The notes below the pieces were generated by a model. The model was not told the origin of the DNA. It worked only from the letters and a program-made list of their open reading frames with translations, and did no database searches. The translations under genes were made by a program, and so were the position numbers. A stretch of DNA of 64,000 bases from Talpa occidentalis (taxonomy: Eukaryota > Chordata > Mammalia > Eulipotyphla > Talpidae). Of the stretch, positions 1 to 12,472 are shown piece by piece (position 1 is the stretch's first letter; each line of letters begins with the position of its first letter). Location: NCBI RefSeq assembly GCF_014898055.3, contig NW_026555331.1, forward strand, positions 100,214,684 to 100,278,683, written 5' to 3'.

Positions 1-49
1 GACAAAATCAACAGAGGGCATATTTCTCATTTAACTACATATTCCTGTA

Positions 50-780
50 GTTAAATGATGCATGACTATGCATTACTAGTGAGAATGTAAAATAGAATAG
101 ACACTCTGGAAAGCAATTTGTCAGTTTCTTAAAAAATTAACATGCAATTACTCAACAATTGAGCGACTCTTTCTCTGGACATTTATTCCAGAGAAATGAA
201 GACATAGGATCACAAAAAACAAACAAACAAACAAAAACATACAAGAATATTTGTACATGCAGTTTTATTCACAACAGCCTTAAACTGGAAACTAATCAGA
301 TGTTGTTCAATGGGTGCATGGTAAAACCTGCTGCTATACTTTCATATGATGGAATACTATTCATCAATAAAAAGGAAAGAACTATAGATGTAAACAACAA
401 CCTGAATAAATTTCCAGAGAATTATTACAGGAAGTGAAAAGAGTCAATCCCTAAAGGTTACATAATATCGGATTCCATTTACACAGTACTTTTGACAGGA
501 CAAAATTATAGAAATAGATAAGAGATTAATGAATGTCAGGGGTTAAGGAGGGAAAAGAGGGAATGTTGGTGTAGCCATAAAAAAGCAACATGAGCCTTGC
601 TTGTGGTAATGTGAATGTTCTGTCTCAATGTTAATATCACAATTATGATACTGTACTATAGTTTCAAAAGATATTACCATTAGTGGAAGCTGGGGAAAGG
701 AAACATGAGCTCTCTGTGCTACTTCTTACAACTGCATGAGAATATACAATAATCTTAAATGAAAGGAGGAATATAAGGTG
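50..780 (+). mobile_element. Old L1 3' part (ORF2 end and 3' UTR)
   Basis: The stretch follows the usual order of an L1 end: text resembling 'actctggaaagcaatttgtcag', then 'ttattcacaacagcc', 'gatggaatactattcatcaataaaaagg', and a 3' UTR with a poorly preserved tail. It is heavily mutated and no ORF survives. It is likely truncated by the window start. It belongs to an ancient L1M-type lineage, unlike the young L1s at 3951 and 62703. Confidence 0.7.
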
Positions 781-880
781 ATTTCACTTTTGTAAAATCT
801 ACTTTATTACATATAATATGATATATACTATTATCATATATCATATATTACATATAATACATGATATATAATAGTTTAAT
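781..880. repeat. AT-rich low-complexity tract
   Basis: Runs of ata, tat and gatata alternate, with several short self-complementary words such as catatatc and gatatatg. It is likely the decayed tail of the preceding L1 or a microsatellite. Confidence 0.6.
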
Positions 881-1224
881 ATACATAATAGAGAAATGTC
901 TAGAAATAAGAGTACTAGTGGTTATCTCTGTTGGTGAGGTGATGACTGATTTTTTAATTTCTTCTTCATAGACTCATGTATTATAGAAAGTTTTCTAATA
1001 GGCATGCTATAATAGTAAGGAAAATAAATGAAGCTCTTTTCATTATGAAAGAGAGAAGAAATGCTCACTGCATACTTTTTCACTGACATTTTAAAAGCTG
1101 TTTAACATTTCATTCTATTGAACTATTAATTTTACTATTTTTCTCTTACAGGGACTTAATAATTAAGTCTAATTTCTTAGAATATATGTCTCCATTATGA
1201 GTATATATGTAAAAGCATTTCATT

Positions 1225-1500
1225 CTGTCCCTGTCTGAACATTCAAAACCTACCTCTTTTTACCTTATTCACTGTGCTCTAGTCAGTCTCAACTCCTTGC
1301 TGCTCTTTAAACACATCTCACACACCTTCACTCCATGCTGTTGTCTGAATATCTACAGGGCTCGCCCCCTCACTGACTTCAGGACTTTGTTCAAATGTCC
1401 TCTATCTAAGGCCTTCCATTCTGTGTAAATTAGCAACTCTTCTTCCTAGTACTTCATCTGTATTTACTTGCTCTGTTTTTCTCCAGTTAACAACATATCA
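1225..1500 (+). mobile_element. Probable L2 fragment
   Basis: Pyrimidine-rich text with the L2-like phrases 'ttcaaatgtcctctatctaaggcctt' and 'ctcaactccttgctgctc' in the expected order. Strongly diverged. Confidence 0.4.
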
Positions 1501-3934
1501 CTTTATTAAGGTTTTCATGATTTCTCTAATTCTTTTCTGAAATCCTATCTTCCAAAGTTTTGCCATCCCAACTCATATGGATTATAAGTTTTATTACTAG
1601 GAACATGATCAGCTCAACTCAATTTATTTCCAAGTTCTCCCTCCTACAACTTCTATACGGATTTCCTTTCTTCATTTTGACCTCCACTCACACAAATACC
1701 CACAGTCTAATGCTGTTCACTGAGACCCAGTCATGCTGTCATGCTGCCCTCTCTGTTCAACACCCTGTGGGTGAAAATGGCCTTTCTTTTGCACTTTCCT
1801 CTCTACCTTTATAGCATTTAGTCTCTGTGCACTCTACATTAGCCAAACAAAGAAAGGTGTATAAATATAATTTATACCAAGGTGTGCTTGACTCAAAAAA
1901 GTAAAGGAAAATTATAGTTTTTATGAAAAAGATATAAAAGATTTATGTTCTTAAGATATCTCCTTTCTGATTATTGCTTTGTTTTGCCACTGCTGATTTT
2001 TTATAGTGTTTTTCACCTTAAAAGTTATTTTAGTCTAACATTATCCAAGAAGGACCTCCCTTCTGATTGTCATTCCATTCAGCACTGACCTCTACCCTCC
2101 AAACTACAAAGAGTGCCTCCTTCTGACACTCTTAAGCAAGCATTTTTCTACCTCAATGAGTCTCCATTTCATATTGAATTTCAGCAAAGTATAGCTTTCT
2201 GTCCTTCAAAATGTATTTGAAAACACCCCTCTTCTTTCCATGTATCACTACCATGGATTGTTTCTACAGGTATATCAGATACCTGTAAAGGGTTCTATGA
2301 AAAATTCTTGTTTTAAGTCAGTAGAGAATTAAATTATTTTTAGAAGAAACTACTTTGAGATAAAAAATTCATGAAAACAAAAGACCACCCTTTTTCTATT
2401 TGTTCTCTTGTTGTCATACACAACACCATATGGTTGGCTTTCTTTTTAGACTTTGTTCATGACTGCAGTGGTTGGCTTTCTTTTTAGACTTTGTTCATGA
2501 CTGCAGTGGTCTGCAAATCTCATTAATTATGAATTTTTTTCCCTTGAAATATGAAATAAAGCAAGACTGAAAACTTAAATATATAACATGCTATGCTATT
2601 TTGATGGCAGGTTAAGTGATTTTAAAAACAATATTTTCTGCATTATACACAAAAGCTTCCTGAGACATACTCAACTATTCACTACTATGTTCTGTGAAAT
2701 AGCCCCAAAGAGTCAGAACTTTCCTCCAGTCCCAAGGAAGACTACTTACCAGACTTCCTTGCTTTCAAAGCAATAACAGCTGCTAACTCTCTCTGCATCT
2801 AATAAAATGACAGGGGAAAATCAAGTTAGAATAAGAAAAATACAGCTATCAAAAGCAATACTCTGTTTTTTAACATGTGACCAAAATTAAGAGATGCTGC
2901 AGATAAAGCTAAATTTTCTGCCACTTTTGTTTGTTTTTAATAACATGGAAAAATCTCTGCATAGATATTTTAGACCAAAACTCTAGAGGATTCATACTGA
3001 CTTATTTTGAAAAGAAATTAGTTACCCAAAAATTAGGAAAAAATAAAGAAATCAGTTGCCAGAATGCATACATTGTAAAAAATTGGTATTTATGCCACAA
3101 TAATGGAAGTATCTCAAAAATATAACCACAAGACATTCAGAAATAGTGCAAATAAGAAATGATTGAAACAGGCAGGATGCTAGGAAAAATACATGAAATA
3201 TTATTTATCCTTCACAGATTCTAGAAAAATTGAAATAAGTGATCCTGGTGTAATGGGACTTCTGCTCAAATATAATGAATGTTCACTTGGAGCTGGAAAG
3301 GTTTACAGCAACAATTTGCATCATATGTCACATAAAAGCAAGTGCTATCGATTCATAAGGCAGGTGAAATGGGAGTGAACGAGATAAACTTTAAAATTCT
3401 AAGTGCCTTAAACCCCACTTATTTGTCCACATTTTTGCTTTCTCACACACTCTCTTTACCTTACACATTTTGAACACAAATTCTTTCTCAAAAAACAGTC
3501 TCAAAAAGGAAAATAAAACAGACAGAAAAGATAATCACAGTCACTTTCAAAGGGAGTATTTAAAAATGATAATATGAGGATAATCTTTGGGAAAATCCAT
3601 GTTTGGTAGCAATAAAAATTCCAAAATTAGCATGCTTGTTCAGTTTCAGGATACAATCTCATAAGTTTAGAAGTATGCATGTCTGTATTCAGGAGTGTGG
3701 AGGTAGTGGTGGTGAGTTCGGAAGGATCCTATGGCTTGCTATATTACACAAGGTTAATGATTTGCTATTGAAATTCATCTAATCATATTTATTTGAAGGC
3801 AAGTGCTAGACAATGGAACTTCACTGAGGACTGCTTTTGCCCTGGTCAGGTTATCATCACCCTTGGAAAAGGCAGCTTCCCCAGCACTGCTTTACCACTC
3901 TGATTTCCCTGGCTGCCTAGTGTAAATGCCATTC
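1501..3934. other. Intronic or intergenic sequence, no gene seen
   Basis: Apart from the 38-bp duplication I see no exon, RNA gene or confident repeat. Short ORFs here lack coding character. Confidence 0.5.
2431..2510. repeat. 38-bp tandem duplication
   Basis: A unit running from tggttggctttc to catgactgcag occurs twice in direct tandem with period 38 and no mismatch seen, followed by the first bases of a third copy. Perfect identity suggests a recent event. Confidence 0.9.
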
Positions 3935-3950
3935 AAAAGGGTAATCTCTT

Positions 3951-4514
3951 CTTCCATATGATCCAGCAATTCCACTCCTAGGTATTTACCCAAATGACAC
4001 AGAAACATTAATTCCAAAGGGCACATGCACCCCTATGTTTATAGTAGCACAATTTACAATAGCTAAGCTATAGAAACAACCCAAATGCCCAAAAACAGGT
4101 GACTGGATCAAGAAGATGTGGTACATATACACAATGGAATATTACTCAGCAATCAAAAAAGATAAACCCATGCAGTTTGCAGCAACATGGATGGAGCTAG
4201 AAGGGATCATGCTCAGCAAAATAAGTCAGAAAGAAAAATACCGGATGGTCTCACTCATAGCAGGAATTTAGAAAACCTAAATAAGGGACCAGGAAAAAGA
4301 CTAACTAATACAAAGTAAAAATTAAAATCAATAAGCAACTATGGACCGGAGATGCACTGCGGCAGGGTGGGGCGTGGTATGGAGAGGAAGGATTAGGGTC
4401 AAAATAAGGGGGGGGGGTGCAACTGTATGGGGAATATAACCAAAATGAAAATGCATACATTGTGCAAAAATGGAAAATGATTTAAGAATTATATAAAAGC
4501 AAATATTAAAAAAA
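3951..4514 (+). mobile_element. Young 5'-truncated L1 with TSD
   Basis: Carries the end of L1 ORF2, with 'gatccagcaattccactcct' and 'gcaacatggatggagctaga', then a short lineage-specific 3' UTR with a G-run near 4411 and an A-tail. The flanks at 3935-3950 (aaaagggtaatctctt) and 4515-4530 (aaaagggtaagctctt) match at 15 of 16 positions and define the insertion. It is a dead fragment. Confidence 0.9.
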
Positions 4515-4530
4515 AAAAGGGTAAGCTCTT

Positions 4531-6811
4531 GATCTCACTGATTCTATGATACCTGAAGACTCTCTCATGGAAATGACACAATAATGACAAGACAATCACT
4601 TCCCCTCAATCTTGGGAGCCTGTAATCTGAAAATATTCATGGTAAGAAAATTTGTCATTGTAGATCTTATGGGGAAAGAGTGTTAGGAAAGACAGAAGTG
4701 ATGAGTGACCACAGCAGTGAAAAGCAGCAACCAAATATCTGTTACAGCACTCTATATTTAAATTGTGTGTAAGGCTTATTGTAGTATTACCATCTCTTTT
4801 CAGGATTTTCCTCCTTCAGATCATTACAAATATTTGCGGGGTGGAGCAAAAATACAGACAACAAACATTCACTGGGAACTTGTGACTATCCCTGACTTTA
4901 AGATATCCTAAGGAAGATCATCCTGTGAGAGACAGCAAAGAAGCAGAGGTAGAAAAATGATGCAAGAGGTGGCTCACTTAATCCCTCACAAAGCATCAAA
5001 ACTAGTCTTCTCAACTCCCTTCTTTCAGTTTCCCATACCTGAAATTTTCTTCAGGAGTTCTTCAGGTTTTCCTTCTCTAATTAGAAATAAGGTTCAAAAT
5101 ATAAATGGCTCAGAAAGGTAAAGTACTGTATTCCCAACACTGGATATATTCAAAGATTTGTTGGGGAAAGGAAAGGAGAAATGGGATAAACAAGAAACCA
5201 ATACAGGGAGCCAAGAAGATGAAAGATTGGGTATTAAAAAAGACAAGAACTCCAGAAAGAACCTAAGCTTTTCTTTTTCAACACAAAGTGATGGAGATTA
5301 GTCCAGTGTACTCTTGCTACAAAATATGAACATCAGGAGGCTTTAGGAGTATTTTATGGGGGTAGAGATGGAGTGGTGTAGAATAAACTCCATGTTTCTG
5401 CTCCGGGAAGGAAAAGGTTTTTGATAAAACTTCCAAGTGTAGGTTATTCCTCACACAAAGCACAAAGGGGAAAGCAGCGATCAAGCAAAATACAAACTAA
5501 GACATCATTATGTGCTCCTATGGCATCTTCACAGCACTTCTTTTTTGTGTGCGCAATCACTTAATTAGTCACTTTAAATGGTATGATTAATGCTTGTCTT
5601 CTGGACAGAAGTTCCACTGAGTCAGGTAATGTTTGTCTTTTTTTGTAGTATTATCCAGGGCAATGAACACTCATTCACTGACCCACAGGAGGTGGACACA
5701 GAAGCAACCTTAAGGGAACATGGAAAGGGCCTAACACAGAGAATAAGCTGCCTGAGGGAGGATAATAGAAGTAGAAAGAGAAGGCATTCCCCAGGATTAA
5801 GCTACCTGCATAGAACATATATAGAATAACAACATATTAGGAGGACTCAAAGCTTTCTTTGCCAGTAATTTTAGGTCTATATTGAAAACTAAAACTTTGA
5901 GTGACTGCAGAAACAGAGACTAGAATTTTCCTTAGGTACTAATACAGAACCTGTTCATAATGAAAAAGAAATATAGTATTTTACTAACAGCCAAGCCTTC
6001 AGATGACTAAGGTCCTGACCCGCATTTTGACAGCAACTTTCAGCAAAGATGCTCTTGAATTCCTGATATTCAAGGAATTGTTTGTGATATCAAGTAGATG
6101 TTAGTTTAAACCATTAAATTTGGGGGTAGTGTGTTATGCCACAGTCTTTTATAGGACCATGATTGTCTATTATCTACTTATGTCATTGGATAATGTAATT
6201 TTTCTCATGACTGAAGTAGAAACCTCTTTCAGGTAAGGCCCAAGAAACGTGCACAAGTAAAGCCAAGAACCTGATACTGGTCATTGCTTTTCTCTAACAC
6301 AGGAGTTAAACTACAGCCTAGGTAATTAAAAGATACGCATTGTTCTGAATCTGACAGGAAGTACATTATTGTCCTGCCCTTTCTACATGACTTGAAGCCT
6401 CTGGGACTACATGTATTTCAGATTTCAAAATTTTGCATATTACAGAAAGGTAACCCATCTATGTCACATCCTCAGTGAGGTCTAAGGCAGCAACTTGCAA
6501 TCAAGTACATTAATATTTCTGCAATGAAATGCATAATTATCCATACCACATGAGATGAAAAACTAGAAAAAGCCTCAGGACTTTCCACTAAATATGTTCA
6601 GTCTTGGTTAGATTGTCACCATGTTAGGAAAAAGTTTTGTTATCAGAGCTTTTGTATTTCAGAATGGTGAATAATGGATTGTAAACCTCTGATGATTTTA
6701 TGTTTATGTGTCTCTCCCACCTTTCTCTCATGTCTCTTGTCAAATACTATGTCATGATGTTTTGTCTACTAGGAAATGCTTTCTTTAAATAGCTAGGGCT
6801 TTCATCTATTT
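4531..6811. other. No gene or confident repeat recognised
   Basis: Ordinary AT-rich unique-looking sequence. The small open frame near 5590 has no splice context or recognisable domain. Confidence 0.5.
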
Positions 6812-6985
6812 CAGTAGTTCTCAAACCTGACTGCAAATTAAGATCACTCTGGGAACTTTAAAAAACTATGGCTACTTGGGAACCAACTACATCAGAATCT
6901 CTGGGTGAGGATCCAAGACCAGGCATCAGTGTTTGCTGCTGTTATTGTTGCAAAGGTCCCTAAGTGATTCTATTCAATATAGTGT
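6812..6985 (+). mobile_element. MER5-type hAT (Charlie) remnant
   Basis: Starts cagtagttctcaaacctgac and contains 'atcagaatctctggg' and 'accaggcatcagtgt', the standard order of MER5A. The far end is eroded. Confidence 0.75.
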
Positions 6986-7204
6986 CTTAGTTTTCCTAAG
7001 ACTCACCCTTTTAATCTTATAATCATTTTGACTCTGTTCCCCTCTTATTGAGTTCATTTGTAAAGAAACATAGCCTTCACCATGTGTTAGGTATAAAGTT
7101 GAACTATACTCCAATCAAATGATAAGATTCAATTACTACATTTGCAGTTTGACAGACAGATCCACTCAAGTACAAGAAATATTGTAAGGAAGCTGTTTTG
7201 TTGC

Positions 7205-7500
7205 TGTTTTATTGTAAGACATTTTATTTTTCATTATGTGTATTGAGGTAACATTGACTTACAACTGTTTAAACGTCTTAGAAGTACAGGTTCACAACTT
7301 TACATATGTCTTGGCATAGCACACCCACCACAGTCCAGTGGGCCTCTCCCACCTCTAGTCCAACTCTCTGGTGGCCTCAGTTATGCAATCAGATTTCAAG
7401 GGTTAGTTTGGGTTTGTTTTTGTCTGGTCCTTTACTTTGTTTCTTTATATTTCACATGAGTGAAATCATCTGGTATTTGTCTTTCTCATAAGGAAGCTTT
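7205..7500 (-). mobile_element. Old L1 3' end, minus strand
   Basis: Read on the plus strand it contains 'cacatgagtgaaatcatctgg' followed by 'tatttgtctttctc', the reverse complement of the conserved L1 ORF2 end. A diverged 3' UTR precedes it, with 'tattgaggtaacattgactt'. Confidence 0.65.
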
Positions 7501-8757
7501 TGAAGAAGCTTCAACTTTAAAATATAGTATACTCAATATAAAAAGAACTGTATAATTCAAAACGCATCTGCAGCTTGGGCTATATTTGTTCTTATGAATA
7601 TCTAAATAGAGGATAAATGAGGGCTGATAAGACAGATCTCAAAATGTTCCCTTTTTTTTGGTTACTCATCAGAAACATGTTTAAATGTTTTGGTTTTCTA
7701 TCTTCAATAACCAGCAGGAATGTTCACAAAATAGCCCTGACATGCAATAAGAATCAGTCAGTCTTATTTCCAGCATTTTGTCTTCTTTTCTCCCTGGGAC
7801 TTCAATAGTGCCTTCAAGCTGGAAATTCCAATGCCTGCAAAAACTGTTTTGCATCAATGCCATCCAAAGGCAGCAGAGTATCAAGTGCAAACTCTGAGCA
7901 CCTCACATTGGGAGAGGTTAAATGAGAAGACCTAAGGAGGCCTTCTGCAGGAAGAGGCACTTGGAAACCAATCGAGAAGCTGGATATAAAGCCAATGAGA
8001 GGTCAGACCAACAGTGGCAAAGTTTTTAGATGATCCAAGGGTTGACATTTTAAACCAATTTTGATATGTATCACAAATTTCCTAAAGATTCTGAGTAAAT
8101 CTATTAATCATAGAAACATCTAAATTTTGATACCATAATGGAAATGTTTTTAAAACACAGAATTCATGGTCTCAATTTCCTAAAACAGCAGTAAGCAGAG
8201 AACATAACCCAATATTCTTCCCTCTTTTATTCCCAAATATGCTCACTTTTGAACCACTATAAATCTTTATGGATTCTAGAAAATATAATTAATTGCTAAA
8301 GTAATCAACGTACTTCTAGATAAGTCACAAACCAAATAGTGATGGTAGCGAGACTTGTCCTATGAAGGAATATCTAAGGGCTAAGTAGCAATTTTCTTTG
8401 TTCCTCTCAAGCCTGTATTCCTATCTCCAAGTTTATTGCTTTGTTCCAAAGAGCTAATATTGCCACAAGTCTGACATATGGAATTCTTGTGATTACCTGT
8501 TAATGTCCACCAATAATTAGAAAATTAAGAAAGTTATGTATGTATCTGTCTAGACACTACTGCTGCCCACCTAACAGTTTATTTAACAAATACTCGTTTT
8601 TCCAATAAGTGTTATCACCACATCAAAGATATATTTGTTTAGCATTCTGAGATAATAAAATATGCTTGTGCTTACTCATCCATTTCAAGGCAATTAGGGA
8701 TAGTTTTAAAATCTCTTATGTAGGTGTTTTTGTTGAATATATACAAATATGCCTATT
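7501..8757. other. No gene recognised
   Basis: AT-rich intronic-type sequence. Overlapping open frames near 7620-7890 on both strands lack coding features. Confidence 0.5.
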
Positions 8758-8774
8758 AATATTAGTTTAACTTT

Positions 8775-8803
8775 GTGCTCACTTCGGCAGCACAGATACC
8801 AAA
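8775..8803 (+). pseudogene. 3'-truncated ('tailless') U6 snRNA retrocopy
   Basis: The first 29 or so bases match the 5' end of U6 snRNA, including gctcacttcggcagcaca, with a few substitutions. The copy then stops. It is flanked by a 17-bp direct repeat at 8758-8774 and 8804-8820 (aatattagtttaacttt against aatattagtttaatttt). That is the signature of L1-machinery insertion without a 3' tail. It is not a functional U6 gene: more than two thirds of the RNA is missing. Confidence 0.88.
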
Positions 8804-8820
8804 AATATTAGTTTAATTTT

Positions 8821-9845
8821 GACAACAATTAGCCAAAGACTAATACATATATGCAGCTGTGGCCTGAAATGAACAAAATGAATTGGAATAAAGTCCGATA
8901 TTTAGGTTTTTAAAATCTGCTATTTAAGTCTGTTACACATACACATATATTTTGACAGAGTTTCACATTAAAAAGATTTGATAATTTTTAGTAATTAAAA
9001 TATACTGGTATATTTTACCAGAAATGAGGTTTATTTTCTTTTTACAGCTATTACTAGAAGAATAACTTCTAGGTTACCAAAAAACCAATGAACTCCAGAA
9101 AAATCACCATCTGGATTACATTCAATTTGGAGTAGTATTTGTTTAGATTCCTGAGGAGTATATATATCCATAGGGGACAGCCACCTTCTAAAAGTATAAG
9201 TGCAATGAATGCAGCAATCTTTATCTACCTTGTCCTTTCTGTAGGATCTGTCACTATTAGCCACTCTCCTCTTTTTAACCACTAGAATTCCATGATATAA
9301 GCAGCTACAGACTTTTCTCTTTACTCTGGCTCTCACTTCTCTTCACATCAAGATCTCCTTTTCCTTCTCTATCTTTAAATATGGACAATCCTTAGTGATT
9401 TATCCTCCATCCTCTTGACCTTTTTCTCCTTCTGTTCATTATCTCTTGGACATCTCATTTACTTACAGGACATTCAATTATACCTGCATCTCCAGGGTGT
9501 TAGAGCCCACATCTTCATCTCCTGAACCGAAATTCAACATTTCCAAATGTGAAGTCACTTTCTTACCTTCCTTCCACCATAAATCTGCTCCATGTTCCAA
9601 ATAGCCAGTCAGAGCATGGTACCATCATGCACCCAGGGTTGCACGCCAAGAAATGAGGCATCCTTAATTATTTAACCAAAACTACTATCTCTACTTTAAC
9701 TCTTCAGATCACTTATTATCATCACCACATTATTATAATATAGCTGAGCTTTACAATAAAATATAACAGGAGAAAATAAGTCCTTAATCATTTCAACATT
9801 TCAAGTTTTAGCCCTTTCTTCCCACCTAAATTATAAACTCCTGAA
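8821..9845. other. No gene recognised
   Basis: Includes a 101-codon open frame on the minus strand at 9031-9336 with no recognisable domain or splice sites. I regard it as chance. Confidence 0.45.
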
Positions 9846-9850
9846 CACCC

Positions 9851-10352
9851 TGTAGTGCCATCAAGGCATGGGGCAGGTTCTCGATAGATTCGGGAGACTG
9901 GTAAAGGAGAGTCCTGGAGCCCTTTGTGGCTTTTTCAGGCTTTTAATTATCTTTCTATACCATCTGTAGTGAGGCAACCAGGTGCAGGGCAGTCAGGGGA
10001 GCCGGGAGTAGGGTGGGGAGCCAGGCGGCTAGCAGTCCTCCTAGTCCCTGGCAAATCTTCACTCTTTCTCTTTGGGCTCCATTGTCTTGTGGTCCTGTCT
10101 CTCTGTAGTCACTCATCCTCTAGTAGCCCTTCTTCTGTTGCCATCATCCTGTGTGTGATGCCGTCCTTATAGCCTCAGCCTCAGAGCTTAAGTCTGCACA
10201 CTTAACACATGCACACACCATACTCCAGATGTCCACAATCAGGCATGCACGCCCTACGCCCACACTCCCAAGCCCCTTCCACATTCAAGGCTGCAGATGA
10301 TAGCCACAGAGGCCTGCAGCATAAAAGCTTGAGCATCTTCATTTACCCTACA
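9851..10352 (-). mobile_element. Older solo LTR related to the provirus family
   Basis: On the minus strand it begins TGTAGGGTAAATG and ends CACTACA. The flanks caccc (9846-9850) and caacc (10353-10357) form a 5-bp duplication with one mismatch. It shares ordered blocks with the LTRs at 12473 and 58899, such as gcatgcctgat, gagtatggtgtg and a TATA-like ctataagg. It is clearly older and longer than those copies. No internal region accompanies it. Confidence 0.72.
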
Positions 10353-10357
10353 CAACC

Positions 10358-11225
10358 TTACTAGTTCTGTTTATTATATTTCAGCTATCCAGCCACCCCA
10401 TTGCTACCAGCTTCAAAGGAACTGGTATGATTCATTGAAAATTTGTGAACAGTGTTTAAAGTGCTTGCATTTTCAGAGTTTACTGTAAAAATAAACTTTC
10501 AGAATTTCATAGAATTCTACAGCTTTTAAAAATGTATTAAGAACAGACTTCAGTTTTAGAAATTCACTTTGAAACTTCAGAAGTATCAATCAACTTAATT
10601 AGCTGTGGCCTGGCAGCTTTTGACATCCGAGAGATAATGTTATTTCATGAGTCAAGGGATTATGGGTATGCATTCAACAAGGAATGTGTATTAATTTTAT
10701 ATTTCTGCCAGATGAAATTACAACCCATTTAGTGGCTTAGAACGACACCTATTTCTCATCTCACATTCCTGCAGGTTATAACTCCAGGTACATACATCAC
10801 AGGCATGTCATAGGTTGGTCCACTTCTCAGCGATTCACAAAACCAAATTCTAAGTATGGGAAGGGCTGTGTTCATTACTAAAGTCTCAGGGGAGAACATG
10901 TTTCAAAATTCATTCAGGTTGTTGGTAGAAGCTAGTTCTTGCATCTGTAGGATGAAGGTGCCCATTTCCTTGTTGGTCATCACCTAGAACCTCTCTTAGT
11001 TTCTAGAAGTGTCTTTCTAGTCCCTGCACCTGGGCTGCTGCTACTCAGAGTAGGCAAAGCTGTGCTCAATCCTTCTTACCTTCTTTTCTGCCATTTCTTT
11101 TTGACTCCCACTAAAGCAAGTTCATTGCTCTTAAGGAATCATGGAATTAGACTGGGTCTAGGCAGACAGTTCAGGTCTATAACCTTAATTACATCTACAA
11201 AATACCTTTTGCTATGCAATACAAT
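10358..11225. other. No gene recognised
   Basis: Unique-looking AT-rich sequence; no exon or confident repeat. Confidence 0.45.
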
Positions 11226-11234
11226 ACTTATAGG

Positions 11235-11476
11235 TGGGTTGCGAAGCTGCCCGCAGCCTCTGCAGCGCTGGTTCATTCCCCGGCCCCCGGGCAAGGGTCC
11301 CACATGGCGAGCAGACTTCTCCTGCCGCCTGCTGCTCCCCTCAGCAGTGTATTTCGTCAGTCTGTCTGTTCGGTTCCCCGCTCTGGCTCTGGTGGATTCT
11401 CTCACCCTCCCGTGCTTCTGACTGTACCCAGTGCTTGTATAAATAAATAAATAAATAAATCTTTAAAAAAAAAAAA
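11235..11476 (+). mobile_element. tRNA-derived SINE, 5'-truncated
   Basis: Lacks about the first 30 bases, including the A box. It keeps the body from gcgaagctgcccgcagcc to the (AAAT)n/A tail. The TSD acttatagg is at 11226-11234 and 11477-11485. Confidence 0.9.
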
Positions 11477-11485
11477 ACTTATAGG

Positions 11486-12080
11486 CACCAAATAGTTTTT
11501 ATCACCATTCCACCTACCACAGAATAGTAATACAGATTCTAAGGGCCTTTCTGAAAAACTATCTTGCCACATATTTTGGGAGCCTTATAGTAACTTTTTA
11601 GCAAATTCTAGTCTTAGGACATAATTTATCTGCTATAAAATTTTTATCAGAGCACACTTCTGAGTTTACACAATGAAACCAGATGACCTGAGAAATAGTC
11701 TGAATAAATTTCTAAATTGCTAAACCATGCAGTCATGTTTACAAGTTTTAATGGTTTCTATAGATTAAATACTAAAATACTATTTAACATAACTTTATAG
11801 GTCTCATTTCAAAAGTCTTCAAATAAAAAGATAATTCTATAATCAAATACCAAACCCACACAGTTCAGACCTATTTGGCAACTATGAAGTATTTTAAATT
11901 AAGATAATGTGGAAAATTGCTTTTTGAACCCAAGATTATTTTTATTTAATGCTGGCTTTTAATTAATACTTCCTGTTTCAAGTACTTCATCTGTCCAACA
12001 TGAATGATAATACATTCTGCGATGTGAGATTGAAATGTGATAGTGAAATGTGTATTAATTTTGGAATGTGTATTAACTGG
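11486..12080. other. No gene recognised
   Basis: AT-rich, no feature seen. Confidence 0.45.
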
Positions 12081-12285
12081 CCATCATTCTCTGTGTGATG
12101 CCGTCCTTACAGCCTCAGCCTCCAAGCTTAAGTCTGCACACTTAACACATGCACACACCATACTCCAGATGTCCACCATCAGGCATGCATGCCCTGCGCC
12201 CACACTCCCAAGCCCCTTCCACATTCAAGGCTGCAGATGTTAGCCACAGAGGCCTGCAGCATAAAAGCTTGAGCATCTTCATTTA
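12081..12285 (-). repeat. Displaced 205-bp fragment of the older LTR
   Basis: Aligns without gaps to 10141-10345 at a constant offset of 1940, with about nine differences by eye. It corresponds to LTR positions near 8 to 212, just inside the LTR start. It lacks both LTR ends and has no visible TSD. Confidence 0.85.
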
Positions 12286-12472
12286 GCACAATCACTGAAC
12301 AATGAAAAAACGAACCCTTAGTCTTTTACCCATTTCTCACTTGGTCTTCTTGAGACTGAAAATAACCACAATATTAAAAAATAAGGCATGAGAATGAAAA
12401 TCCATGGAATGGGATACCATGGAACCATACATATGTTTATGGGGGAATTTTAGCACTGAAAACATATCATAC

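Noticed and set aside
2431..2510. CRISPR-like repeat-spacer pattern
   Set aside because: Two direct units without spacers, in a vertebrate genome.
8775..8803. Functional U6 snRNA gene
   Set aside because: Only the first 29 or so bases are present and no upstream promoter elements are seen; the TSD shows a retrocopy.
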